NCBI GenBank assembly: GCA_910584045.1
Contig: CAJTYO010000026.1
Location: 1 to 34,682 of the forward strand
Source: an uncultured Oscillospiraceae bacterium
Lineage (GTDB): Bacteria; Bacillota; Clostridia; Oscillospirales; Oscillospiraceae
Direction: 5' to 3'
DNA length: 34,682 nt
Numbering within the stretch: position 1 is the first letter of the stretch; every line of letters begins with the position of its first letter. The notes below the pieces were generated by a model. It searched no databases and was not told the DNA's origin. It saw nothing but the letters and a program-made list of their open reading frames with translations. Positions 1 to 7,588 of this stretch are shown here, in pieces. A program made the translations under genes and the position numbers.

Positions 1-2
1 TG

Positions 3-776
3 GGCGTGACCTATCTGGACCCCGGCAGCTCCCAGATGGGCAAGAAGGAGTCCATTGCCGACACCGCCCGGGTCCTGGGCCGTATGTACGACGGCATTGA
101 GTACCGGGGCTTCAGCCAGGAGCTGGTGGAGGAGCTGGCGAAGTACGCCGGCGTACCGGTCTGGAACGGTCTGACGGACCAGTTCCACCCCACCCAGATG
201 CTGGCGGACCTGCTGACCATGGAGGAGAAATTCGGGTATTTGAAGGGCCTGCGCTTCACCTACATGGGGGACGCCCGGAACAACATGGGCAACTCCCTGA
301 TGATCGCCTGCGCCAAGATGGGCGTCCATTTTACAGCCTGCGCCCCGAAGGAGCTGTTCCCCGCTCCCGAGCTGGCGGAGCAGGCCAAGGCCATCGCCGC
401 CGAGAACGGCTGCACCGTCACACTCACCGAGGACGTGCAGGCCGGCACAAAGGACGCCAACGTGATCTATACCGACATCTGGGTGTCCATGGGCGAGCCG
501 GACGAGGTGTGGGAGACCCGCATCCGGCTGCTGAAGCCCTACCAGGTGAACGCCGCCGCCATGGCCAACGCGGCGCCGGACGCCATTTTCATGCACTGCC
601 TGCCCTCCTTCCACGATACGAAGACCACCATCGGCGCGCAGATTGCCGAGAGGTTCGGCATCCCGGAGATGGAGGTCACCGACGAGGTCTTTGAATCGTC
701 CCGGTCCGTGGTGTTCGACGAGGCGGAAAACCGGATGCACACCATCAAGGCCGTCATCTACGCCACCCTTTGCTGA
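3..776 (+). CDS. argF: Ornithine carbamoyltransferase (5' end outside window)
   Basis: Transfers the carbamoyl group from carbamoyl phosphate to ornithine to give citrulline, or runs in reverse in arginine breakdown; cytoplasmic. The frame is open from the window edge, so about 75 N-terminal residues, including the expected STRTR carbamoyl-phosphate loop, are missing against a family length near 330. What is visible is diagnostic: a SQMGKKES stretch followed by DTARVLGRMYDGIEYRG, then VWNGLTDQFHPTQ, an SMGE ornithine-binding segment, the HCLPSFHD motif with the active-site Cys, and a C-terminal HTIKAVIYATL helix. The stop lies 26 bp before the next gene, an ornithine cyclodeaminase, so the two are probably co-transcribed. 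That neighbour suggests a catabolic (ArcB-like) or balancing role, but sequence alone does not separate the anabolic from the catabolic enzyme. Confidence 0.93.
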   Translation, partial: GVTYLDPGSSQMGKKESIADTARVLGRMYDGIEYRGFSQELVEELAKYAGVPVWNGLTDQFHPTQMLADLLTMEEKFGYLKGLRFTYMGDARNNMGNSLMIACAKMGVHFTACAPKELFPAPELAEQAKAIAAENGCTVTLTEDVQAGTKDANVIYTDIWVSMGEPDEVWETRIRLLKPYQVNAAAMANAAPDAIFMHCLPSFHDTKTTIGAQIAERFGIPEMEVTDEVFESSRSVVFDEAENRMHTIKAVIYATLC

Positions 777-802
777 GGCATACATAACGGGAGGGAGTTT
801 CC

Positions 803-1903
803 ATGTCATTTATCATGCCCAAATACCAAGCCCCCGACTTCTCCCGGGAGCCGTTTGCCAGCGCGCCGGACGCCCGCTGGGAGGCCGCCGGAATGGACGG
901 CGTGGCGCCGGAGGGCTACCACAGCACCTCCATGTACCCGGAGTATTTCAAGATTGACGGCCGGTGGGTCCTGGCGGAGGAGAGCCGCATGGACGCCAGC
1001 GTGGTCCTCCGGCAGGACGGCCGCCTGGACGTGGTGGAGAACCGGAACCTGAAAAAGGGGGACCGGGTGATTCTGGGCCGTACGGAGAAGGGGGAGGAGG
1101 GCGTCTATATGCACTGCTCCGGCTTCCGCGACGAGGAGCACGGCCTGGACGACCAGTTCATCTTCCGCCAGGGCCGCAGCCGGGAGACCGCCTTTGCCCG
1201 GGATTATGACAAGCTCTTCGACCTGCTGCGCCACGAGCGGGACCACGGGAACATCCTGTGGGTCATGGGCCCCGCCTTCGCCTTCGACGCGGACGCCCGG
1301 GCCGCCATGCAGGCCCTGGTGGAAAACGGGTACGCCCACGGCCTGCTGGCGGGCAACGCCCTGGCCACCCACGACCTGGAGGGGGCTCTGCTGCACACGG
1401 CCCTGGGTCAGGACATCTATACCCAGCGCTCCCAGCCCAACGGCCACTACAACCACCTGGATGTGATCAACAAGGTCCGCCGCAGCGGCTCCATCCCCAA
1501 TTTCATCCGGGACTATAACATTGACAACGGCATCATTTACAGCTGTGTGAAACAGAATGTGCCCATTGTGCTGGCCGGCTCCATCCGGGACGACGGCCCT
1601 CTGCCGGAGGTTGTCGGCGACGTGTACGAGGCCCAGACGAACATGCGGGAGCTGGTGAAGAAATGTACCACCGTCATCTGCCTGGCCACCATGCTCCACA
1701 CCATCGCCGCCGGGAATATGACCCCCTCCTTCCGGGTGACGGCGGAGGGGGAGATCCGGCCCCTGTACCTGTACGCGGTGGACGCGGACGAGTTTGTGGT
1801 CAACAAGCTGCTGGACCGGGGGAGTCTGTCCGCCACCACCATCGTGGCGAACGTTCAGGATTTCATCACCCTGGTGGCCCGGGGCCTGGGCGTTATGAAG
1901 TGA
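803..1903 (+). CDS. Archaeal-type ornithine cyclodeaminase (LOR/SDH, TIGR00300-like)
   Basis: A 366-residue protein matching the LOR/SDH conserved family, whose studied members are the archaeal NAD-dependent ornithine cyclodeaminase and the C-terminal half of cyanobacterial ArgZ/AgrE. These convert ornithine to proline and ammonia. The recognisable core is the C-terminal two thirds: LDVINKVRRSGSIPNF, IDNGIIYSCVKQNVP, VLAGSIRDDGPLPEV, then MLHTIAAGNMTPS and YAVDADEFVVNKLLDRGS, the last resembling the nucleotide-binding and linker segments of the family. The N-terminal arginine-dihydrolase module of ArgZ is absent, so this is the stand-alone form. The ATG at 803 follows GGGAGGGAG at a normal distance. 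It sits 26 bp behind ornithine carbamoyltransferase, which shares its substrate ornithine. Assignment to the family is firm; the exact reaction is inferred from family and context. Confidence 0.82.
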   Translation: MSFIMPKYQAPDFSREPFASAPDARWEAAGMDGVAPEGYHSTSMYPEYFKIDGRWVLAEESRMDASVVLRQDGRLDVVENRNLKKGDRVILGRTEKGEEGVYMHCSGFRDEEHGLDDQFIFRQGRSRETAFARDYDKLFDLLRHERDHGNILWVMGPAFAFDADARAAMQALVENGYAHGLLAGNALATHDLEGALLHTALGQDIYTQRSQPNGHYNHLDVINKVRRSGSIPNFIRDYNIDNGIIYSCVKQNVPIVLAGSIRDDGPLPEVVGDVYEAQTNMRELVKKCTTVICLATMLHTIAAGNMTPSFRVTAEGEIRPLYLYAVDADEFVVNKLLDRGSLSATTIVANVQDFITLVARGLGVMK

Positions 1904-1947
1904 GGTTCCGCCCGCATCGTGACCGCTATGATTTGGAGGACAGCCAT

Positions 1948-2013
1948 ATGAAACGCATAAAGCGCCGGGCCATTACGCCGCCAGCCGGTGTGAACGCCTC
2001 CCCTTTGGCCTGA
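1948..2013 (+). CDS. Possible 21-residue peptide (doubtful)
   Basis: An ATG preceded by GGAGGA at a spacing of about 7 nt opens a 21-residue basic peptide beginning MKRIKRRAIT. No family is recognised. The same 230-bp gap (1904-2133) also holds a 40-codon open stretch in another frame (1932-2054) with no usable start codon, so the peptide may be chance or part of a gene remnant. Apart from these, the gap shows only a weak TAGTAT -10-like element near 2110 ahead of the MATE gene. Confidence 0.2.
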   Translation: MKRIKRRAITPPAGVNASPLA

Positions 2014-2133
2014 AGGGGCAGCCGGAGCGGGAGGCGCATCGGAAAATCATCTGAGCACGGGCGCTCTGAGTAAACGCCTTTTCGGGCCTTTTTCCATGAT
2101 TAACATGAATAGTATTGGAAAGAGGCGCAGGAT

Positions 2134-3489
2134 ATGAAAAGAACGACAGATATGACCCGGGGCCGTCCCCTGGGCCTGCTGGTCCGCTTCGCAGGGCCGC
2201 TGCTGCTGGGCAGCTTATGCCAGCTGCTCTATACTGCGGCGGACAGCGCGGTGGTGGGCCGGCTGATCGGGGTGGACGCCTTTGCGGCGGTGGGAGCGGC
2301 CGGCTTTTTCAGCTGGCTGGTGACGGACGTGGTCCTGGGGCTCACCCAGGGCTTCGGCGTACTTTTCGCCCAGCTCTTTGGGCGCAGGCAGCAGCGGGAG
2401 CTGCGACAGGCCGCGGCGGCGGCGGCCGTCCTGGCTCTGGCGATCGCTCTGGCCCTGACAGCGCTGGGGCTGCCGCTCATCGGGCCGGTGCTGGCCCTGA
2501 CGGACACGCCGGAGGAGATACGGCCGGAGGCTGCGGCCTACCTGCGGGTAATATTCGCCGGTATTGTGGCGGTCATGTTCAACCGTCTCTCGTGCATTTT
2601 GCTCCAGGCCCTAGGCAATAGCCGGGCGCCTGTCGCCGGCGGCGCGGCCTCCTGTGTGGTGAACATCGCCCTGGACCTCCTTTTTGTGGGGACGCTGGGC
2701 TGGGGGGTCGTGGGGGCGGCTCTGGCCACCGTGGCGGCCCAGCTGGGCTGTCTGGGGTACTGTCTGGTCAAGCTGTGGGAGATTCCCCAGATCCGGCTGT
2801 CCAGGGAGGACTTCACCCTGCCCCCGGCCCTGGTCCGGGAGCTTTTGCGGCTGGGCGGGCCGCTGGCCTTCCGCAACGGCGTGATCTCGGCGGGCGGGCT
2901 GTTCGTGCAGTCGGCCATCAACGGCTGCGGCAAGCTGTTCGTGGCGGGCATGGCGGCGGCGGAGAAGTACTTCGGTTTGATTACCCTGCTGGGCGGCGCT
3001 CTGGACGGCGCGTTTGCCAGCTACAGCGCCCAGAACTACGGCGCGGGCCGCATGGACCGGATCAGGGCCGGGCTGCGCTGCTGCGTAGGGCTGTCCATGG
3101 CTGGCACGGCGGCGACGGCCGCCGTGCTGCTGGCCTTTGGCCGGCAGCTGCTGGGTCTGCTGATCGCGGGAGACCCTGGGGAGCTGGAGCAGATTCTGGC
3201 GGCGGGCTATGAGTATCTGGCGGTGCTGGCGCTGACGGTTCCGCTGATGTTCCTGCTGTGCCTGTACCGCTCCGGCCTGGAGGGGATGGGGAGCACCTTC
3301 GCGTCCACGCTCTCGGGCTTTGTGGAGCTGGGGCTGCGCCTTGCGGCGGTGCTGCTGCTGCCGGGGGCGCTGGGGCGCTGGGCGATCTATCTGGCCAACC
3401 CGCTGGGATGGCTGGGGGCGGCCATACTGCTGGCCTGCTCCTATTACCGCGTGTTCCGGCGGCGCACGCGGGAACTGGCGAATCAATAA
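2134..3489 (+). CDS. MATE family efflux transporter
   Basis: A 451-residue integral membrane protein of the MATE (multi antimicrobial extrusion) family, which exports drugs or metabolites using a sodium or proton gradient. The N-terminal segment GRPLGLLVRFAGPLLLGSLCQLLYTAADSAVVGRLIG is the typical first-helix signature, and the repeat of the second half begins near residue 235 (LLRLGGPLAFRNGVISAGG). About twelve hydrophobic segments and a basic C-terminal tail (RRRTREL) fit the family, as does the length. The ATG at 2134 has AAAGAGGCGCAGG upstream. It appears to be a single-gene unit: a 14-bp stem-loop follows the stop and a strong promoter for the next gene begins at 3560. Substrate cannot be told; the closest groups are the NorM/MepA-like clostridial pumps. 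Confidence 0.9.
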   Translation: MKRTTDMTRGRPLGLLVRFAGPLLLGSLCQLLYTAADSAVVGRLIGVDAFAAVGAAGFFSWLVTDVVLGLTQGFGVLFAQLFGRRQQRELRQAAAAAAVLALAIALALTALGLPLIGPVLALTDTPEEIRPEAAAYLRVIFAGIVAVMFNRLSCILLQALGNSRAPVAGGAASCVVNIALDLLFVGTLGWGVVGAALATVAAQLGCLGYCLVKLWEIPQIRLSREDFTLPPALVRELLRLGGPLAFRNGVISAGGLFVQSAINGCGKLFVAGMAAAEKYFGLITLLGGALDGAFASYSAQNYGAGRMDRIRAGLRCCVGLSMAGTAATAAVLLAFGRQLLGLLIAGDPGELEQILAAGYEYLAVLALTVPLMFLLCLYRSGLEGMGSTFASTLSGFVELGLRLAAVLLLPGALGRWAIYLANPLGWLGAAILLACSYYRVFRRRTRELANQ

Positions 3490-3495
3490 CGGCGT

Positions 3496-3527
3496 GGACC
3501 GTCCTCCGGGAGTCCGGGGGGCGGTCC
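3496..3527 (+). terminator. Stem-loop after MATE gene
   Basis: A 14-bp stem (arms 3496-3509 and 3514-3527, two G-U pairs, loop GAGT) begins just after the MATE stop codon. There is no T-run after it, so it may be a weak terminator or a 3'-end protecting hairpin. Confidence 0.4.
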
Positions 3528-3559
3528 CGCCGTCAAAGAGGCGCTGAGGGAATTTGGTC

Positions 3560-3588
3560 TTGAACGCGGTGGACGAATAGTATATAAT
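3560..3588 (+). promoter_or_regulatory. Sigma-A promoter upstream of the small membrane protein
   Basis: TTGAAC (3560-3565), a 17-bp spacer, and a perfect TATAAT (3583-3588). Transcription would begin near 3595, which rules out the in-frame ATG at 3587 and supports translation from 3656. Confidence 0.8.
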
Positions 3589-3655
3589 GCCAATGGCGGA
3601 TAAAAACGCCGGAAGAAGCCGGGAAACCGGCGCGTTATACACAAGGAGGCAACCT

Positions 3656-3874
3656 ATGCTCTCACTTCTGCGAGGCCGCGTCAGCGACGCGGCGGCGCCG
3701 TTTATCTTTGTTCTGCTGTTTCTGGTGATCGTGGGCGGCGCCCTGTGGCTGACGCCCCGGCTGGCCCGGTGGCTGGATAAAAAGGACGCGCAAAACAAGA
3801 GCTACTACGACGGTATGCTCACTGAGGACCCAAACGCTCCCAAGGAGGAGGAGTCCGATGGAGAACCTGACTGA
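3656..3874 (+). CDS. Small single-pass membrane protein, function unknown
   Basis: A 72-residue protein that I do not recognise. One hydrophobic helix lies at about residues 13-32 (AAPFIFVLLFLVIVGGALWL), followed by a basic stretch (PRLARWLDKKD) and an acidic tail rich in Asp and Glu (TEDPNAPKEEESDGEPD). The positive residues after the helix suggest that the tail faces the cytoplasm. The ATG at 3656 follows AAGGAGG at good spacing, and the consensus promoter at 3560-3588 fits this start. Its 3' end overlaps by 17 bp the start of a TfoX-like fragment, and tgt lies downstream, so all three may share the transcript. Confidence 0.7.
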   Translation: MLSLLRGRVSDAAAPFIFVLLFLVIVGGALWLTPRLARWLDKKDAQNKSYYDGMLTEDPNAPKEEESDGEPD

Positions 3875-3965
3875 CCTGCCCAATCTGGGCCCAATGCTGG
3901 CAGAAAATTTAAGGCGCGCGGGCCGTCGAGGGCGTGCGCAAGTCACAGCTTCCGCCCGGGCGTAA
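3858..3965 (+). pseudogene. Truncated TfoX C-terminal-domain (helix-hairpin-helix) protein
   Basis: An ATG with an AAGGAGGAGGAG ribosome site opens a 35-residue frame overlapping the end of the previous gene. Its first 22 residues (MENLTDLPNLGPMLAENL, then RRAG) read like the start of the stand-alone TfoX/Sxy C-terminal domain found in many Clostridia, where the helix-hairpin-helix normally continues with an I-x-T-x-E-x-L-R segment for about 60 more residues. Here that similarity stops abruptly after RRAG, near 3923, and 13 unrelated basic residues lead to a stop. None of the three forward frames downstream restores the domain. I read it as a gene cut by an insertion or deletion. The retained ribosome site means that the fragment could still be translated. 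The domain match is from memory of the family, so moderate confidence. Confidence 0.5.
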
Positions 3966-3982
3966 GGCGGCGCTGAAGATCG

Positions 3983-4049
3983 GTTTCGCTCTCTGCAGCG
4001 AAACAGCCGCAAAAAGACGTTCTTTTTGCCTCTTTTTCCAAAAGGAAAA
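3983..4049 (+). repeat. Three consecutive hairpins between the TfoX fragment and tgt
   Basis: Three perfect inverted repeats follow each other: GTTTCGCT/AGCGAAAC (3983-3990 and 3997-4004), GCAAAAAGA/TCTTTTTGC (4009-4017 and 4021-4029, loop CGT), and TTTTCC/GGAAAA (4034-4039 and 4044-4049). The last ends just before the tgt ribosome site. The T-rich second and third hairpins could act as a partial terminator or attenuator ahead of tgt. The compact palindromic unit next to a broken gene also suggests a small interspersed repeat. Confidence 0.55.
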
Positions 4050-4065
4050 CCGAAAGGAGCCGCGT

Positions 4066-5196
4066 ATGTTCAAAGTCATCAAACAGGAGGACCGGGCCCG
4101 GCGGGGCCGGTTCACCTGCGCCCACGGGGAGGTCCAGACCCCCGTCTTCATGAACGTGGGAACCCAGGGGGCCATCAAGGGTGCGGTGAGCGCCCACGAT
4201 CTAAAGGAGCTCAAGTGTCAAATCGAGCTGAGCAACACCTATCATCTCCACCTCCGGCCGGGCGACGAAGTGGTGAAGGCCTTGGGCGGGCTCCATAAGA
4301 TGATGGACTGGTCCGGCCCCATCCTCACCGATTCCGGCGGGTTCCAGGTCTTCTCCCTCTCCGGGCTGCGGAAGATCACGGAGGAGGGGGTGACCTTTGC
4401 CTCCCATATCGACGGGCGGCGCATCTTTATGGGTCCCGAGGAGTCCATGGCCATCCAGTCCAACCTGGGCAGCGACGTGGCTATGGCCTTCGACGAGTGC
4501 GTGGAGAACCCCGCCCCCTACGGCTACGTCAAGCAGTCCTGCGAGCGGACGGTCCGCTGGCTCCGGCGGTGCAGAGAGGCCCACGACAGATTGAACGCCC
4601 TGCCGGACTGCGTGAACCCGGGGCAGCTGCTCTTCGGCATCAACCAGGGGGGCACCTATGACGATCTGCGGATCTGGAGCATGGTTGAGAGCGCCAAGAC
4701 GGACTGCGACGGATACGGCATCGGCGGTCTGGCTGTGGGGGAGGCGACGGAGGTTATGTACCACATTCTGGACGTGACCCTCCCCTACGCGCCGGAGGAC
4801 AAGCCCCGGTATCTCATGGGCGTGGGCACGCCGTCCAACATTGTGGAGGCGGTGTGGCGGGGCGTGGACTTCTTCGACTGCGTCATGCCCGCCCGGAACG
4901 CCCGGCACGGGAAGCTGTTCACCTGGAGCGGCAGCCTGAACATCAAAAACGAGAAGTACAAGCTGGATGAGCGGCCCATTGAGCCGGGCTGCGGATGTCC
5001 GGCCTGCCGGAGCTTCTCCCGGGCCTATCTCCGCCACCTCTTCAAGGCGGAGGAGATGCTGGCCATGCGCCTGGCGGTGATGCACAACCTCTGGTTCTAC
5101 AACACCCTGATGGAGCGCATTCGGGAGGCCCTGGACGCCGGGTGCTACGGAGACTTCCGCCGGGAGTACAGCGAAAAGCTGGGGGAGCGGATCTGA
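4066..5196 (+). CDS. tgt: Queuine tRNA-guanine transglycosylase
   Basis: A 376-residue enzyme that exchanges guanine-34 in the anticodon of GUN tRNAs for the queuosine precursor preQ1; cytoplasmic. The substrate-pocket motif DSGGFQVFSL begins at Asp89, and FDEC follows near residue 142. The catalytic Asp lies in DFFDCVMPARNARHG, and the zinc site is CGCPAC...H near the C terminus. Length matches the bacterial family (about 375). The ATG at 4066 has AAGGAG six bases upstream; the open frame extends further 5' but through the hairpin cluster and has no family similarity there. No promoter of its own is evident, so expression probably comes from 3560. No other queuosine gene (queA, queG) lies in the window, and the next gene, murD, has its own weak promoter. 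Confidence 0.97.
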   Translation: MFKVIKQEDRARRGRFTCAHGEVQTPVFMNVGTQGAIKGAVSAHDLKELKCQIELSNTYHLHLRPGDEVVKALGGLHKMMDWSGPILTDSGGFQVFSLSGLRKITEEGVTFASHIDGRRIFMGPEESMAIQSNLGSDVAMAFDECVENPAPYGYVKQSCERTVRWLRRCREAHDRLNALPDCVNPGQLLFGINQGGTYDDLRIWSMVESAKTDCDGYGIGGLAVGEATEVMYHILDVTLPYAPEDKPRYLMGVGTPSNIVEAVWRGVDFFDCVMPARNARHGKLFTWSGSLNIKNEKYKLDERPIEPGCGCPACRSFSRAYLRHLFKAEEMLAMRLAVMHNLWFYNTLMERIREALDAGCYGDFRREYSEKLGERI

Positions 5197-5233
5197 GAGA
5201 CGGTAGAAATCGCCGGATTTCGTCGGCGCGGCG

Positions 5234-5242
5234 TGCTATATT
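5234..5242 (+). promoter_or_regulatory. Extended -10 element upstream of murD
   Basis: TGCTATATT, an extended -10 (TGn plus TATATT) about 30 bp before the murD start. No clear -35 hexamer is visible. A 6-bp hairpin, GAAATC/GATTTC, lies just upstream near 5206-5221. Confidence 0.4.
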
Positions 5243-5272
5243 GAAGCAATGGAATATGAGGGAGGGAGCTCT

Positions 5273-6652
5273 ATGACCCTGAAGGGATACTTGGAGACGC
5301 TGAAAAATAAACGGGCGGCGGTCATTGGCGTGGGCGTCAGCAACCGGCCGCTGGTGAAGCTGCTGCGGGAAGCGGGGGTCGAGGTGACCGCCTGCGACAA
5401 AAAGAGCCGGGAGGCCCTGGGGCCCCAGGCGGACGAGCTGGAGGCCATGGGCTGCCGGCTGCGCCTGGGGGCGGACTACCTGGAGGGATTGGATCAGGAC
5501 GTGATCTTCCGCACCCCCGGCCTGCACCCCCGCTTTCTGGAGGAGGTCCGGAGGCGGGGCGGTGAGATTACATCGGAGATGGAGGTATTCTTTGACGTGT
5601 GCCCCTGCCCCATTCTGGCGGTGACGGGCAGCGACGGGAAGACCACCACAACCACCATCATCGCCCGTCTGCTGGAGGCGGCGGGCCACACCGTCCACCT
5701 GGGGGGCAACATCGGGCGCCCCCTGCTCCCGGAGGCGGAGGACATCCGTCCCTCGGACTGGGCCGTGGTGGAGCTGAGCTCCTTTCAGCTGCTGACCATG
5801 AAAAAGAGCCCCCGCGTCGCGGTGCTGACCAACCTGGCCCCCAACCACCTGGACGTGCATACGGATATGGCGGAGTACGTGGAGGCCAAGGCCAATCTGC
5901 TGGCCTTCCAGACGGCGGAGGACCGGGCGGTGTGCAACTGGGACAATGCGATCACCCGGGAGCTCGCCGGCAGAACAGCTGGCAGGACGGACTTTTTTAC
6001 CCGCCTGCCGCCGCAGAGTCCGCCCCGTGGCTGCTTCCTGCGGGAGGAGGCCGTCTGGTACGGGGACGGGAAGGGGGCGCGGCCGGTGCTGCCCCTGGCG
6101 GACATCCTGCTGCCCGGGGAGCACAATGTGGAGAACTATATGGCGGCCATATGCGCGGTCCAGGGACTGGTCCCCGATGAGACCATTCGCGGCTTCGCCC
6201 GGACCTTCGGCGGCGTGGAGCACCGCATCGAGCTGGTGCGGGAGCGCCGGGGGGTGCGGTGGTACAACGACTCCATCGCCTCCAGCCCCAGCCGGACTAT
6301 AGCGGGGCTGCGCTCCTTCCGGACGAAGGTGATCCTCATTGCCGGAGGGAAGGACAAGGGCGTCAGCTACGCCCCTCTGGGCCCGGTAGTGAACGACCAT
6401 GTAAAGCTGCTGATTCTCTGCGGGGCTACGCAGGCGGTGATCCGGGAGGCGGTGGAGACGGCGGAGAACTATCAGGGGTTAAAAATCCTGACGGCGGAGG
6501 ACTATCCGGCGGCGGTGCGTCTGGCGGACGAGAGCGCCGGAGCGGGGGACGTGGTGCTGCTGTCTCCCGCCGGCACCTCCTTCGACCGCTTCAAAAATTT
6601 TGAAGAGCGGGGCCGGGTGTTCAAGGACCTGGTGAACGCCCTGCCGGAGTAG
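5273..6652 (+). CDS. murD: UDP-N-acetylmuramoyl-L-alanine--D-glutamate ligase
   Basis: Adds D-glutamate to UDP-MurNAc-L-Ala in cytoplasmic peptidoglycan precursor synthesis, using ATP. 459 residues, the usual MurD length. The N-terminal Rossmann-like domain (KRAAVIGVGVSNRPLV) binds the UDP sugar; the central ATPase domain has the Mur ligase P-loop GSDGKTT at residues 119-125, followed by NIGRPL and ELSSFQL; the C-terminal domain carries YNDSIASSPSRTIAGL and the GGKDKG stretch. The ATG at 5273 is chosen over an upstream in-frame ATG at 5249 because GAGGGAGGGAG precedes it at proper distance and the protein then begins as the family does. It stands apart from a dcw cluster. yunB follows after a 181-bp structured leader. 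Confidence 0.96.
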   Translation: MTLKGYLETLKNKRAAVIGVGVSNRPLVKLLREAGVEVTACDKKSREALGPQADELEAMGCRLRLGADYLEGLDQDVIFRTPGLHPRFLEEVRRRGGEITSEMEVFFDVCPCPILAVTGSDGKTTTTTIIARLLEAAGHTVHLGGNIGRPLLPEAEDIRPSDWAVVELSSFQLLTMKKSPRVAVLTNLAPNHLDVHTDMAEYVEAKANLLAFQTAEDRAVCNWDNAITRELAGRTAGRTDFFTRLPPQSPPRGCFLREEAVWYGDGKGARPVLPLADILLPGEHNVENYMAAICAVQGLVPDETIRGFARTFGGVEHRIELVRERRGVRWYNDSIASSPSRTIAGLRSFRTKVILIAGGKDKGVSYAPLGPVVNDHVKLLILCGATQAVIREAVETAENYQGLKILTAEDYPAAVRLADESAGAGDVVLLSPAGTSFDRFKNFEERGRVFKDLVNALPE

Positions 6653-6747
6653 CGGCTGTGCGCGGCCTTATCAACAGCAGGGACATCCCGGCGTGGGCGG
6701 ACACCTGCGGAACCGCGCTGGACGGAAGCTCCGCCTATTGAGAAATT

Positions 6748-6844
6748 GCCGCCGGGCTTTCCCTGTGAGGGGAGAGAAAACCGGAATAGGGAAAAGCCGG
6801 CGGCGCATAGGCTGAACATGAGGTGATGATCCTATGCGCCGCCG
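6748..6844 (+). promoter_or_regulatory. Structured yunB leader with two competing stem-loops
   Basis: Hairpin B is a perfect 14-bp inverted repeat (arms 6798-6811 and 6831-6844, arm sequence CGGCGGCGCATAGG). Its 19-nt loop contains the ribosome site GAGGTGAT, and its 3' arm contains the yunB ATG at 6834. Hairpin A pairs 6748-6764 with 6788-6804 (16 bp with two single-base bulges). Its 3' arm overlaps the 5' arm of B at 6798-6804, so A and B cannot form fully together. This is the geometry of a translational switch: B hides the start codon, A releases it. The pairing is seen in the sequence; the regulatory role is inferred. Confidence 0.55.
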
Positions 6845-7520
6845 TCCCCCCCTGGAGCCCCGGCAGAGGGCGAAATTTTTCTGCTTTTTTCTTGCCTGCG
6901 TCCTTGTGGTCCTCGCTGTGGTGGGGACCGGCCATCTGCGCTCCATTCTGGGCAGTCTGGCGGTGACGCGGGTGTCCAACATGGTCAACCGCATTGCGGC
7001 GGAGGCAGTCGGCACTGCGGTGGACAGCGGGGAGATTCAGTATAACCAGCTGATTACCCTGGAGAAAAACGAGAGCGGCGGCGTGGCCGCCCTGGTGAGC
7101 AATATGGCGGAGTTCAACCGCCTTCAGGCCGCCATCACCCGGGATATTCTGGATCGGCTGGGGGGGATGTCGGACATCGAGCTGGGCATCCCGCTGGGCA
7201 CGCTCAGCGGCTCCGCCTTTCTGGCGGGCCGGGGGCCTGTGCTCTCCGTGCGGATGCAGTCTGTCGGAAGCTGCTCGGCGCGGTTTGAAAACGAGTTTTC
7301 CCATGCGGGCATCAACCAGACCACCCACCGGATTCTGCTGTGCGTGGACGTGTCTATGTCTATCCTGCTCCCCGGCTTTCGCACGGGGACGGAGGTCTCC
7401 AACTCCTTCGCCGTGGCGGAGACCGTCATTGTGGGCGAGGTGCCCGGCACTTATACATACTTCGATTCCGGGAATGCTATGCAGGACGACGCCTTTGAGT
7501 ATTCGATCAACAACGGGTGA
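6834..7520 (+). CDS. yunB: Sporulation protein YunB
   Basis: A 228-residue membrane-anchored protein of the YunB family, which in Bacillus is made in the mother cell and needed for normal spore formation; its biochemical role is not settled. The sequence shows a basic N terminus (MRRRPPLEPRQRAKF) and one transmembrane helix at about residues 15-35. An extracytoplasmic domain follows, containing the family landmarks: AAEAVGTAVDSGEIQYNQLITLEKN near the start, IPLGTLSGSAFLAGRGP in the middle, FENEFSHAGINQTTHRI and a C-terminal FAVAETVIVGEVPGTYTYF. The length fits the family. The start codon lies inside a strong stem-loop (see the leader entry), so translation may be controlled. The stop is 68 bp ahead of ligA. 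Its presence indicates an endospore-forming lineage. Confidence 0.9.
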   Translation: MRRRPPLEPRQRAKFFCFFLACVLVVLAVVGTGHLRSILGSLAVTRVSNMVNRIAAEAVGTAVDSGEIQYNQLITLEKNESGGVAALVSNMAEFNRLQAAITRDILDRLGGMSDIELGIPLGTLSGSAFLAGRGPVLSVRMQSVGSCSARFENEFSHAGINQTTHRILLCVDVSMSILLPGFRTGTEVSNSFAVAETVIVGEVPGTYTYFDSGNAMQDDAFEYSINNG

Positions 7521-7588
7521 GGGGGCTCCCCGCCTCCGCGGACGCCGGGGGAAAGCCGCAGCCGCGAAACTATCTGAGGAGAGAAGCT

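Noticed and set aside
1932..2054. 40-codon open stretch in the 1904-2133 gap, ending in a protein-like LPFGLKGQPEREAHRKII
   Set aside because: It has no start codon after the preceding stop at 1929-1931 and no recognised family; it may be a gene remnant but cannot be supported.
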